From the NCBI GenBank assembly GCA_947449765.1, contig CANFSP010000001.1, positions 310,001 to 374,000 on the forward strand: a stretch of 64,000 nt of DNA, given 5' to 3'. Shown one piece after another: positions 27,550 to 36,126 of this stretch. A program made the position numbers and the translations under genes. The notes under the pieces are model-generated. The model searched no databases. It was not told the DNA's origin and saw only the letters and a program-made list of their open reading frames with translations. How positions within the stretch are numbered: the first letter of the stretch is position 1; every line of letters begins with the position of its first letter. The stretch is from Actinomycetota bacterium (lineage in GTDB: Bacteria; Actinomycetota; Actinomycetes; Actinomycetales; Microbacteriaceae).

Positions 27550-27921
27550 CTAGAAAATCAGCGCGACAAAAAGTGCAATGAAGATGACGGCAAAGATTGC
27601 CGGCGTGATCCATTTGACGATGACAAACCACGGTGAGAGCGTGATTGCGCTCGCAGCGAGCGGCCCTCTCGAGTCGAGCTCGCGAAGCTGATCAGCCGCG
27701 GCAATTGCATCATTGGCCGCAGTGAACTGGGCGAGTGCGCCGAGAATTCCGGAGGCGAGCAAAATGCCGAGGGCGGCGATGCGAACAGCCAGATGAGCGT
27801 GGTCGAGACCGACACCCAACAACGCCACTGTCGCAATGAGGAGGAAGGTCGGCGCGATCTGCGACACGATGATGTGCAGTCGAGCTTTGTTCCAGAGGTC
27901 AAGAAGGTCGCGTTCTGTCAT
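27550..27921 (-). CDS. Three-helix membrane protein
   Basis: 123 aa from the ATG at 27921. This start is preferred over 27945 because a TATGCT box lies exactly six bases upstream and the longer form would run into the divergent gene. Helices near residues 20-40, 45-68 and 102-123. No family recognised. Confidence 0.7.
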   Translation of the reverse strand: MTERDLLDLWNKARLHIIVSQIAPTFLLIATVALLGVGLDHAHLAVRIAALGILLASGILGALAQFTAANDAIAAADQLRELDSRGPLAASAITLSPWFVIVKWITPAIFAVIFIALFVALIF

Positions 27922-27943
27922 AGCCCCAGCATAGGATGACCGC
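27922..27943. promoter_or_regulatory. Divergent leaderless promoters with overlapping -10 boxes
   Basis: Plus strand TAGGAT (27932-27937) is six bases before the ATG at 27944. Minus strand TATGCT (27928-27933) is six bases before the ATG at 27921. The two -10 boxes share bases 27932-27933, so the genes' start codons are only 22 bases apart. Confidence 0.5.
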
Positions 27944-28474
27944 ATGGGGGCAGACGAGACTGTGTATCAATTCACCGCGTGGACTCTGAAGGGTCGCACG
28001 CTCAGCAGACGCGACGATGGCATGGGTGGAGGTCGGGTCGCGGGCACCGGCTCGGACACGCCCTCGTACGACATGGCGGGTGCGTCGGCATCTCTTGAGA
28101 TCGCTGCAACGAAACCATCGACCGGCAAGGTGCTGCTCTTTGGCATGTTGGCATTTTCCAAGGGCATGGCGCCTAACCGCATCACCGTGACCGTGACGCT
28201 CGCGACAGGGCAGGTGCTCATCATAGAAACGGAGTCACCAGATTCCGATGTCGAGGCGGCCGCTCGCGCATTTGTGGCCGCGATCAATGCGACGGGTGTG
28301 CGCTTTGGTCAGCAGACATCGACCGGCTCTGTACCGACCGCCTCCGCAGCACCAGCCGATGATGACCGTGACCCGATCGAAATGCTCGCCGAGCTTGGCA
28401 AACTGCGCGATGAGGGCGTGCTCACCGACATTGAATTTCAGGCGAAGAAGCGCGACATTCTCGGGAGAATTTAG
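27944..28474 (+). CDS. SHOCT-domain protein
   Basis: 176 aa. The N-terminal about 110 residues form a beta-rich domain of unknown function. After a Thr/Ala/Ser linker, the last 35 residues (DPIEMLAELGKLRDEGVLTDIEFQAKKRDILGRI) are a SHOCT motif, a short helical oligomerisation/anchoring module. No membrane segment. Function unknown. Confidence 0.8.
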   Translation: MGADETVYQFTAWTLKGRTLSRRDDGMGGGRVAGTGSDTPSYDMAGASASLEIAATKPSTGKVLLFGMLAFSKGMAPNRITVTVTLATGQVLIIETESPDSDVEAAARAFVAAINATGVRFGQQTSTGSVPTASAAPADDDRDPIEMLAELGKLRDEGVLTDIEFQAKKRDILGRI

Positions 28475-28512
28475 CCTTGTTGTCGCTAAGGCACCGCGCT
28501 AGCGTGTGATAC

Positions 28513-28842
28513 ATGACAGCGCCAAACATGTCCCGAAGAATTAAGACGCACGTCGTTATCACCTTGGTGGCGGCGGGGATTGCCATTCTCAGTTTTGCAG
28601 CCCAGTATCTGGTGTTCGGTCTGCTCGGCATCAGCACTTCCGAAAGTTTTGCACTCGGCTGGTTTCTCACCACTCAACTACCCTTCGCTCTCATCGCCGG
28701 CGTGATGGGCATCGTCTCGTTCTTCTACGGCATGCGCGATTCCACGTGGCGTGCCCTTCGGATCGTGTTGCTGATTGTTGCCCTGATTCTGCTTCTCGTT
28801 TTCGTTGCGCCGATTACGCTGGGAGTCATCCTGCACCGCTAG
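28513..28842 (+). CDS. Small membrane protein, three helices
   Basis: 109 aa. Hydrophobic helices around residues 13-36, 45-73 and 83-107 with a short charged N-terminus. A TAGCGT box lies seven bases before the ATG. No family recognised. The following secreted/membrane protein begins 19 bases after the stop. Confidence 0.7.
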   Translation: MTAPNMSRRIKTHVVITLVAAGIAILSFAAQYLVFGLLGISTSESFALGWFLTTQLPFALIAGVMGIVSFFYGMRDSTWRALRIVLLIVALILLLVFVAPITLGVILHR

Positions 28843-28861
28843 ATCACGAAGGAAAATCGGG

Positions 28862-30583
28862 ATGCGCACACGGCGACTGTGGCGAGGTCTGCTTTTTCTT
28901 CTCGCTGTTACTGCTCTTGCGGGCTCCGGTGTCTCGCTGGCTCACGCCGCAACACCAACCCCGACCCCTGCCCCGGTGACGGGAGAGATGCCACCGCAGA
29001 CGTGGTCGGAGCCGGTTTCTGTGGCCGACACGTCGATGCTCATCGCAGCGGCCAGCTCGACTGGGCTCGCCGAGTACGTTGACTGTGTCAACCAGGTGCA
29101 GCGCGAGGCCGCGATCAGTGGTCAAACGAATTGGACTTTCGAGTCATGCCAGCCGCGCGACGTAGCTAACTGCGGCAAGGGCATGTGTCACGGGCCGGTC
29201 TCAGATGCGCCGGGTGTCGTGACGTACACGCTCTATCAAATTTCCAACGACACGCTGCACAACGATGTCATTCCCGCCTGCGGCGGTACGGCGGACATCG
29301 GCGCGTGTGTCGCGCAGTTCGGCTGCGAGGCGGTACCCGGGGGTAACGGCATGCCGTTCATCCTGTGTCCGTTCCAAGCCGTCGAAGCCGGAACGTTGGA
29401 TGTCGACATGGCGGCGTGGCGTGCTCGCTTCGCCGCTCCAGCGCCTGATGCTGGTACGTCCGTCGTTATTCCCCTCACGACCGAAGGGGACGTCACCATG
29501 GCCGATCTGGCGACCGATACGTCCGGGGCTGCGACGCGCACGCCGCTGAGTGAGATTCGACTCTTCGGTGACCCTGTCACTGAGGCGGTGCGTCTGGCGA
29601 CGACGGTTGGCGCAACGGTGGTGTTTGCTGTCCTCGTGTTTATCCCCACCGAGCTCATCAACTCGACCCTCGATGAGAACGCGGACACGATTGCGTCGTG
29701 GATTCCCGGGCGAAAGCGGCGCACACAGCGGAGGGCAACAGGCTCGGAGAGTCGCGACGCCGCGCGAAACTGGTGGCACAAAATACCCGAGTGGCTCAAG
29801 GGCATCCCGGTGGTCGCGGTAGCCGCCATCATTACCGGGTTTGCCATCCCCGATTTCGGGTTCAATGCCATGTCGCTTCGCGTGGTGCTGAGCACCTTCG
29901 TCGTGCTCATGCTCATCAACTACGTCGGAACCGTGCTGGTGTGGATGGCGTTGCGCAAGTCGTCAGAGGTGCCGCTGCCGCGCATCCGCGTGCACTATTT
30001 TTACCTGATCTTGCTCGCTGTTTCGGTTGTGCTCACACGCACCCTTAGCCTTCAACCGGCTCTCGTGTTCGGAATCGTGCTCGCTATGGAGGCACAGCAC
30101 GTCTTCTCGAGCGTTGCCAACGAACGCGCCACCCACCGGAGTCTCGGGCGTTTCGAGTTCGTCTCGTTCGTGGTCATCGTGGTGTTCGGTCTGCTCGGCT
30201 GGGTTGGCTACAACCTGTCGGCCTCGTGGACCGCGGGCGGCGCCGGAGGACTCGTTGTTGCCGTGCAAGAACTGCTCGGTTCGCTCACGATTGAGACGCT
30301 CACCACCCTGCCGTTGGTCATGCTGCCGCTCAAGTTCATGCCCGGGCGCATGGTGTTCCGCTGGAACAAGATCGTGTGGGGCGTGAGCTACGTGGTTGTT
30401 CTCGCGCTGTTCCTGTTCGTGCTCGTTCCGCTGCCCACCGCGTGGTCGACGATTTCGGTCCCGTTCTGGACGTGGGCGAGCGTGCTCGGAATCTATGTGG
30501 TCGGCGCGCTGATCTTCTGGGGAGCTTTTGTCATCGGTAATCGCCTAGCCAAAAAGCGCAAGAGGCTCAAGACTCACGAGTAG
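28862..30583 (+). CDS. Secreted Cys-rich domain fused to a multi-pass membrane domain
   Basis: 573 aa from the ATG at 28862, chosen because it begins a clear signal peptide (RTRRLWRGLLFLLAV... AHA). A Thr/Pro linker is followed by an extracytoplasmic region (about 40-220) with about eight cysteines likely paired in disulfides. About eight transmembrane helices follow, with a basic cytosolic loop (GRKRRTQRRATG near 285). The C-terminus is basic. No family recognised; a sensor, channel or envelope-assembly role is possible. It is followed by a second unknown envelope protein. Confidence 0.75.
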   Translation: MRTRRLWRGLLFLLAVTALAGSGVSLAHAATPTPTPAPVTGEMPPQTWSEPVSVADTSMLIAAASSTGLAEYVDCVNQVQREAAISGQTNWTFESCQPRDVANCGKGMCHGPVSDAPGVVTYTLYQISNDTLHNDVIPACGGTADIGACVAQFGCEAVPGGNGMPFILCPFQAVEAGTLDVDMAAWRARFAAPAPDAGTSVVIPLTTEGDVTMADLATDTSGAATRTPLSEIRLFGDPVTEAVRLATTVGATVVFAVLVFIPTELINSTLDENADTIASWIPGRKRRTQRRATGSESRDAARNWWHKIPEWLKGIPVVAVAAIITGFAIPDFGFNAMSLRVVLSTFVVLMLINYVGTVLVWMALRKSSEVPLPRIRVHYFYLILLAVSVVLTRTLSLQPALVFGIVLAMEAQHVFSSVANERATHRSLGRFEFVSFVVIVVFGLLGWVGYNLSASWTAGGAGGLVVAVQELLGSLTIETLTTLPLVMLPLKFMPGRMVFRWNKIVWGVSYVVVLALFLFVLVPLPTAWSTISVPFWTWASVLGIYVVGALIFWGAFVIGNRLAKKRKRLKTHE

Positions 30584-30592
30584 TCTGGGCGC
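30581..30592 (+). promoter_or_regulatory. Leaderless -10 box TAGTCT built on the previous gene's stop codon
   Basis: The TAG stop codon of the preceding gene (30581-30583) forms the first half of TAGTCT, which is six bases before the ATG at 30593. Confidence 0.45.
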
Positions 30593-31189
30593 ATGGTCAT
30601 TGCCACGGATTGTCTTGCCTCCACGGGGTACAACCCGACACCACTCATCGTTTTCATCCTTGCTGTCCTTCTCGCGAGCGTCGGGGCATTCGTGTGGCGT
30701 CGCTCGCTGTTGCGCGGAGCTGCACTACTCCTCGTACTCCTGTTGAGCGCCGGCGGTTTACTCGTGAGCGCCGGTCAGAGTGCGCCGACGCCGGCTCAGG
30801 CGCAGGTTCTCGCAAAGTGTGAGGGCTCGGCACCCGCGCCGGTAAACACTGAAACGCCGGGTGCCGCGCCGGTCATCACCAACGACATCACGACGTATGA
30901 CCTCAGTGCGCCGTTCACAATCACGGCTACCGGCGACGGACCTATCGACTTTTATGTGTACACCTTTACTTATATGCAGTTCACTGTCACTGGTCTCACA
31001 CTTGACCCCGCAACCGGGGTGATGACCCCTCCCGCGGATGACGTCACGCGCCAAGCGGGTTGTAACGAATCCGGACCCTTTGGAAACACACTCGACGGCG
31101 TGACCTTCAGGGTTTATGCGCACAACGAATTCGGCGAGTCATTTGCTGACTTCACGATCAACGACACGGTGTGGTGTTTGCGTCCGTAG
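30593..31189 (+). CDS. Envelope protein with an N-terminal LAxTG-like sorting-signal module
   Basis: 198 aa. Residues 8-12 are LASTG, followed by a hydrophobic helix (17-35) and Arg-Arg, the layout of a class E sortase signal, but at the N- instead of the C-terminus. A second helix (42-60) follows, then an extracytoplasmic beta-rich domain (about 70-198) with cysteines near the middle and end. No family recognised. In the same frame as the preceding gene and separated from it by one stop and three codons. Confidence 0.68.
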   Translation: MVIATDCLASTGYNPTPLIVFILAVLLASVGAFVWRRSLLRGAALLLVLLLSAGGLLVSAGQSAPTPAQAQVLAKCEGSAPAPVNTETPGAAPVITNDITTYDLSAPFTITATGDGPIDFYVYTFTYMQFTVTGLTLDPATGVMTPPADDVTRQAGCNESGPFGNTLDGVTFRVYAHNEFGESFADFTINDTVWCLRP

Positions 31190-31206
31190 CGGCTCGGCAA
31201 CACGTG

Positions 31207-31218
31207 TGTGCATGCACA
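31207..31218. promoter_or_regulatory. 12-bp palindrome upstream of prpD
   Basis: TGTGCATGCACA is a perfect palindrome 70-81 bases before the prpD ATG. It could be an operator for the methylcitrate operon. Confidence 0.35.
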
Positions 31219-31287
31219 TGCACAACGCGCTCAGAAGCATCCTGTCGTATCTGTCAACTACCGAGACTCTGAAAGAACCCGACGACC

Positions 31288-32814
31288 ATGACGATCAACC
31301 ACCACGTTCGCGTATATCGCAGCGACGAAAAGCTGGCGCGTGAAGACCAGCTCGCCTGGAAAATTGCGCAGGTCGCCGTCGACCCGGTCGCTCTCGAGCC
31401 CGCGGTGATTGACATGATCATCAACCGGGTCATCGACAACGCGTCGGTCGCGGCCGCGTCGCTGACCCGCGCACCGGTGAGTGCCGCTCGCGCCCAGGCA
31501 CTGGATCACGAGCCCTCGCGTGGCGGGGCAGGCGCGACCGTGCTTGGATGCGCGCTCACGCAGGTGACCAGCCCGGAGTGGGCCGCCTGGGCGAACGGTG
31601 TCGCCGTGCGCGAACTCGATTACCACGACACGTTTTTGGCGGCGGACTACTCGCACCCGGGTGACAACATCCCGCCCATCATCGCGGTCGCGCAGCATGT
31701 GGGCTCGGATGGTGCCGCGGTCATGCGGGCGCTGGCCACCGGCTACGAGATTCAGATTGACCTGGTGCGAGCCATCTGCCTGCACAAGCACAAGATTGAT
31801 CACGTGGCTCACCTCGGCCCCTCGGCCGCCGCAGGGATAGGCACCCTTCTCGGGCTCGGCACCGAGACGATTTATCAGGCGGTCGGCCAAGCACTGCACA
31901 CCACGACGGCTACTCGTCAGTCGCGCAAGGGTGAAATTTCCTCGTGGAAAGCGCACGCCCCAGCTTTCGCGGGAAAGATGGCGGTTGAGGCAGTCGATCG
32001 CGCCATGCGTGGTGAAACCTCGCCGTCACCGATTTACGAGGGTGAAGACGGAGTCATTGCGTGGATGCTCGACGGCAAAGACGCGTCGTACCAGGTTCCC
32101 CTTCCCGCACCCGGTGAGCCCAAGCGCGCCATCCTCGATTCGTACACGAAGGAGCACTCGGCGGAGTATCAGGCGCAGGCGTGGATTGACCTGGCGCGCA
32201 AGTTGCACGCGGAGCATCCCGAAATCGCCGACCCGGCGAATGTTGCCTCGATCGTGCTGCACACCAGTCACCACACGCACTTCGTGATTGGCTCGGGCGC
32301 GAACGATCCGCAAAAGTATGACCCGATGGCATCGCGCGAAACGCTCGACCACTCGATTCCCTATATTTTTGCGGTTGCTCTGCAAGATGGCGGCTGGCAT
32401 CACGAGGATTCGTATGCGCCCGAGCGCGCCGCGCGCATCGACACTGTTGCCCTCTGGCACAAGATCACCACGGCAGAGGATCCCGAATGGACGAGGCGCT
32501 ATCACTCGGAAGATCCAGCTGAGAAGGCATTCGGCGGTCGCGTCGAGGTGCATCTCGTCGACGGCACAACGATTGTGGATGAGATTGCGGTCGCGGATGC
32601 GCATCCTCTCGGTGCTCGCCCGTTTGCCCGTGCCGACTACGTGCGCAAGTTCCGTATGCTCGCTGAATCAGTGCTCGAGCCAACCGAGATTGAGCGCTTC
32701 CTCGCGCTGGCGCAGCGACTCCCCGAACTCACCCCAGCCGAGGTACGCGAACTGAGTATCGTGGCAGCGCCCGGCGTTCTCGCCTCGGCACCCGCACCGA
32801 AAGGGCTCTTCTAA
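31288..32814 (+). CDS. prpD: 2-methylcitrate dehydratase
   Basis: 508 aa MmgE/PrpD family enzyme. It dehydrates 2-methylcitrate to 2-methylaconitate or related intermediate in the methylcitrate cycle. Conserved segments: a [24 protein letters not shown] region near residue 108, [10 protein letters not shown] near 212 and [12 protein letters not shown] near 170. First gene of prpDBC; its TAA overlaps the prpB ATG by one base. Confidence 0.95.
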   Translation: MTINHHVRVYRSDEKLAREDQLAWKIAQVAVDPVALEPAVIDMIINRVIDNASVAAASLTRAPVSAARAQALDHEPSRGGAGATVLGCALTQVTSPEWAAWANGVAVRELDYHDTFLAADYSHPGDNIPPIIAVAQHVGSDGAAVMRALATGYEIQIDLVRAICLHKHKIDHVAHLGPSAAAGIGTLLGLGTETIYQAVGQALHTTTATRQSRKGEISSWKAHAPAFAGKMAVEAVDRAMRGETSPSPIYEGEDGVIAWMLDGKDASYQVPLPAPGEPKRAILDSYTKEHSAEYQAQAWIDLARKLHAEHPEIADPANVASIVLHTSHHTHFVIGSGANDPQKYDPMASRETLDHSIPYIFAVALQDGGWHHEDSYAPERAARIDTVALWHKITTAEDPEWTRRYHSEDPAEKAFGGRVEVHLVDGTTIVDEIAVADAHPLGARPFARADYVRKFRMLAESVLEPTEIERFLALAQRLPELTPAEVRELSIVAAPGVLASAPAPKGLF

Positions 32815-33713
32815 TGCTGTACGCACAGACCACACCGGCTGATAAGCGCAGCCTGTTTCGCGCGCGTCTCGCCAGTGGTGAGCTGCTGCGTTTCCCGGGC
32901 GCCTTCAACCCACTAAGCGCGCGGATGATCGAGCGCAAGGGCTTCGAAGGTATCTACATTTCGGGTGCCGTGCTCAGTGCCGACCTCGGACTCCCCGACA
33001 TCGGTCTGACCACGCTCACCGAAGTGGCCGAGCGTGGCGCTCAGATTGCCCGCATGACTGAGCTGCCCGCACTCATCGATGCCGACACGGGATTTGGCGA
33101 ACCGATGAATGTCGCCCGCACCATCCATACGCTCGAAGATGCCGGGCTGGTCGGCGCGCACATCGAAGATCAGGTGAACCCCAAACGCTGCGGTCATCTC
33201 GACGGCAAGCAGGTGGTTGACGAGAACACCGCGGTCAAGCGCATCCGTGCTGCCGTGGATGCGCGGCGTGACCCCAACTTTCTCATCATGGCGCGCACCG
33301 ACATTCGCGGGGTCGATGATCTCGCGGCTGCGATCGATCGTGCCAAGGCGTTGGTCGACGCGGGTGCCGACGCTATTTTTCCCGAGGCGATGCGTGACCT
33401 CGCCGAGTTCGAGGCCATGCGAAACGCGATCGACGTGCCGATTTTGGCCAACATGACCGAGTTCGGAAAATCCGACCTGTTCTCTACAGAGCAGCTGCGC
33501 AGTGTCGGTGTCAACATTGTGATTTGGCCGGTATCTATGCTGCGCGTGGCCATGGGGGCCACATCCCGTGCCCTCGATGCGCTGATTGAGGAGGGTCACC
33601 TCACCGGTCAACTCGACCAGATGCAGCATCGAGCCGACCTCTACGACCTACTCGACTACGAGGGGTACAACCACTTCGACTCGAGCGTGTACAACTTCGA
33701 GATTGACCGTTAG
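32814..33713 (+). CDS. prpB: 2-methylisocitrate lyase
   Basis: 299 aa isocitrate lyase/PEP mutase superfamily TIM barrel. It splits 2-methylisocitrate into pyruvate and succinate. The catalytic KRCGH motif is present (near residue 123), with DADTGFG (near 85) and EDQVNPKRCGH context. Middle gene of the operon. Confidence 0.96.
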   Translation: MLYAQTTPADKRSLFRARLASGELLRFPGAFNPLSARMIERKGFEGIYISGAVLSADLGLPDIGLTTLTEVAERGAQIARMTELPALIDADTGFGEPMNVARTIHTLEDAGLVGAHIEDQVNPKRCGHLDGKQVVDENTAVKRIRAAVDARRDPNFLIMARTDIRGVDDLAAAIDRAKALVDAGADAIFPEAMRDLAEFEAMRNAIDVPILANMTEFGKSDLFSTEQLRSVGVNIVIWPVSMLRVAMGATSRALDALIEEGHLTGQLDQMQHRADLYDLLDYEGYNHFDSSVYNFEIDR

Positions 33714-33720
33714 GAAAGCC

Positions 33721-34905
33721 ATGACTCAGCCAGACATCAGAAAAGGGCTCGCCGGAGTCATCGTCGATTACACGGCAATCTCGAAAGTCAACCCCGAGAC
33801 GAACTCACTGCTCTATCGCGGGTATCCGGTTCAGGAACTCGCGGCAACGCAGTCGTTCGAAGCGGTCGCTTTTTTACTCTGGACCGGTGAGCTACCGAGT
33901 GCAGACGAGCTTGCCGAGTTTCGCGCCCGCGAGCGTGCGCACCGCACACTCTCACCCGACGTCAAGGCGGCCATTGACCTGCTTCCACTCGACGCACACC
34001 CGATGGATGAAGTGCGCACCGCGGTCAGCGCACTCGGTACGCGCGAGCTCGCCGGCTCGGGTTCGGTGCTGGATGCCGGTGGCACACCGGAGGAGAATCT
34101 CGAACGCAGCCAGCGCCTCTTCGCGGCGCTACCCGCAATCGTTGCTTATGGTCAGCGTCGGCGTCGGGGACTCGCACCGGTTGAGCCGCGCGACGACCTC
34201 GACTACGCCGCCAATTTCTTGTGGATGACCTTCGGCGAGGAAGCCGCTCCGGTCGTGGTTGACGCCTTCAACCAGTCGATGGTGCTCTATGCGGAGCACT
34301 CGTTCAATGCCTCCACGTTCACCGCGCGAGTCATCACGAGCACGATGAGTGACGTGTATTCGGCGGTGACCGGCGCAATCGGTGCGCTCAAAGGTCCGCT
34401 GCACGGTGGCGCTAACGAAGCTGTCTTGCACGTGTTCACCGAGATCGGTTCGGCCGACAACGTCGCGCCGTGGCTTGACACCGCGCTCGCCGAAAAACGC
34501 AAAATCATGGGGTTCGGTCACCGCGTCTACAAGCGTGGCGACTCACGTGTGCCCACGATGAAGGCCGCACTCGACACCCTCGTCGCGCACTACGACCGCC
34601 CCGATGTGCTCGATCTCTATACCGCTCTCGAAACCGAATTCGTGGCACGCAAGGGCATCTATCCGAACCTCGACTACCCGTCGGGGCCGGCATACAACCT
34701 CATCGGTTTCGACACCCTCACGTTCACCCCGCTTTTTGTCGCGGCACGAATCACGGGGTGGACGGCACACATCATCGAACAAGCAGCAAGTAACGCCTTG
34801 ATCCGCCCGCTGTCGGAATACAACGGAGCGCCCGAGCGGCACATCCCCGGTTATGTGCCGACAGATGATGAGCTTGCCGCCGCCTCGAGACCAGCAGAGA
34901 GCTAG
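33721..34905 (+). CDS. prpC: 2-methylcitrate synthase
   Basis: 394 aa from the ATG at 33721, which follows TTAGGAAAG; longer in-frame starts overlap prpB. Condenses propionyl-CoA with oxaloacetate. Citrate-synthase motifs: GPLHGGANEAV (near 225), MGFGHRVYK (near 263) and the YAEHSFNASTF segment. Placed after prpD and prpB, so the propionate-specific assignment is preferred over citrate synthase. Confidence 0.95.
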   Translation: MTQPDIRKGLAGVIVDYTAISKVNPETNSLLYRGYPVQELAATQSFEAVAFLLWTGELPSADELAEFRARERAHRTLSPDVKAAIDLLPLDAHPMDEVRTAVSALGTRELAGSGSVLDAGGTPEENLERSQRLFAALPAIVAYGQRRRRGLAPVEPRDDLDYAANFLWMTFGEEAAPVVVDAFNQSMVLYAEHSFNASTFTARVITSTMSDVYSAVTGAIGALKGPLHGGANEAVLHVFTEIGSADNVAPWLDTALAEKRKIMGFGHRVYKRGDSRVPTMKAALDTLVAHYDRPDVLDLYTALETEFVARKGIYPNLDYPSGPAYNLIGFDTLTFTPLFVAARITGWTAHIIEQAASNALIRPLSEYNGAPERHIPGYVPTDDELAAASRPAES

Positions 34906-34944
34906 GGCGCGCACATGTCTCCCCAACTAGGGCGCGGAATTTAG

Positions 34945-35583
34945 GTGGCCGCCGTGATTCCCTGGTGGGTTGAGCTCATCGGTCTGACTGCCGGAACGAT
35001 AGGCAGTCTCATTTCGCTGCCCCAGGTCTTTCGCATCATGAAACTCCGCACCAATGCGGGCGTCTCGTTGTGGACATGGTTCATCATCAGCGTGCTCAAT
35101 GCCTCATGGATCGCCTATGGCATACGCAACGGCAGCGTGAGTCAGATTGTGACGAGCCTCATGTCTGGCGGCATTACCGGAGTGCTCACCGTTCAACTTC
35201 TCAGGTACCACATGCGGCTGTTGTATGGGATTCTCATCGTGATTGGCTCGTGGATCGTGATGTTCGTCGCCGAGTTTTTCTCTCCGCCAGTCATCGGCGG
35301 AGCCCTTCTGCTCGCCGGACTCGTCAGCCGAGCACCCCAGGTCATCGAGTCGTTCGTCTCGTGGCGGAAAGGACGTGCAACGGCCGTTTCGAACCGCACC
35401 TACATCATGTCTATTGTCGCGTCGGTGTTGTGGGTGACCTACGCCGTCATCGGGTCATTCTGGACCCTCGCCATATTCTCAAGTTCGGTGATTGTGCTGA
35501 GTGCGCTCATTTTGATTCTCGAGGCCGCTGCTCGGCGAAAGGCGCACGGAGTCGAGCCGGCCCCGATCCCGCTGCCCGACTAA
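34945..35583 (+). CDS. Tandem PQ-loop membrane protein
   Basis: 212 aa, GTG start. About seven hydrophobic helices with two PQ-loop motifs: SLPQVFRI (near residue 26) and RAPQVIES (near 132). This is a duplicated SemiSWEET-like arrangement, used by sugar or amino-acid facilitators. Substrate unknown. A charged C-terminal tail lies on the cytoplasmic side. Confidence 0.8.
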   Translation: MAAVIPWWVELIGLTAGTIGSLISLPQVFRIMKLRTNAGVSLWTWFIISVLNASWIAYGIRNGSVSQIVTSLMSGGITGVLTVQLLRYHMRLLYGILIVIGSWIVMFVAEFFSPPVIGGALLLAGLVSRAPQVIESFVSWRKGRATAVSNRTYIMSIVASVLWVTYAVIGSFWTLAIFSSSVIVLSALILILEAAARRKAHGVEPAPIPLPD

Positions 35584-35643
35584 TTCAAGCGCGTTGCCGA
35601 GCTATTGCGTGTGTGTGGTTTAGCTTGGCGAGACCTTGGCGGC

Positions 35644-35655
35644 TAGAGTCACGGT
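35644..35655 (+). promoter_or_regulatory. Leaderless -10 box TAGAGT
   Basis: TAGAGT is followed by six bases (CACGGT) and the GTG start of the VOC-family gene. Confidence 0.45.
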
Positions 35656-36096
35656 GTGACTAATCGTCTTTCCACCTTTCTCTGGTACGACCACGACCTC
35701 GATGAGGTGCTCGACTACTACCGCCGTATCTTTGACCTCGAGGTGCGCGAGGTCAACCGAAACGAGACCGGGGCAGCTTTCACCGCCTCGGCAACGCTCT
35801 ATGGCCAGGAGTTGGTGCTCATGAACGCGCCCGGCGGGCAACCGTTCTCGCAGGCAATCTCTCTGGCCCTGAGTCTTGAGTCACAAGCTGAGGTTGACCG
35901 CGTCTGGGATGCCCTCACCGAAGACGGTAAAGAACTCAACTGTGGTTGGTGTGAGGATGCCTTTGGCGTGGCGTGGCAAGTGACACCTGCCGCAATGCAG
36001 GAGTGGCTCGGCAACCCCGATGCCGAGGTGCGTGCCTATGCGTGGCAGCAACTCATGAACATGAAGAAGATCGTGCTCGACGACCTCCACCGCTAA
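35656..36096 (+). CDS. VOC-family (PhnB-like) protein
   Basis: 146 aa, GTG start. Single glyoxalase/VOC fold of the type annotated as PhnB or 3-demethylubiquinone-9 methyltransferase-like: LWYDHDLDEVLDYYRRIF at the start, the MNAPGG segment, and NCGWCEDAFGVAWQVTP. Substrate unknown. Stands alone and converges on the GT39 gene. Confidence 0.85.
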   Translation: MTNRLSTFLWYDHDLDEVLDYYRRIFDLEVREVNRNETGAAFTASATLYGQELVLMNAPGGQPFSQAISLALSLESQAEVDRVWDALTEDGKELNCGWCEDAFGVAWQVTPAAMQEWLGNPDAEVRAYAWQQLMNMKKIVLDDLHR

Positions 36097-36126
36097 GGCC
36101 GAGGTCGCCGAGCGACAATCGGGTCT

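Noticed and set aside
30563-30610. Stop-codon readthrough fusing the secreted protein with the LAxTG-like protein
   Set aside because: Same frame, but the TAG region doubles as a -10 box and no readthrough signal is visible; kept only as part of a finding on the pair.
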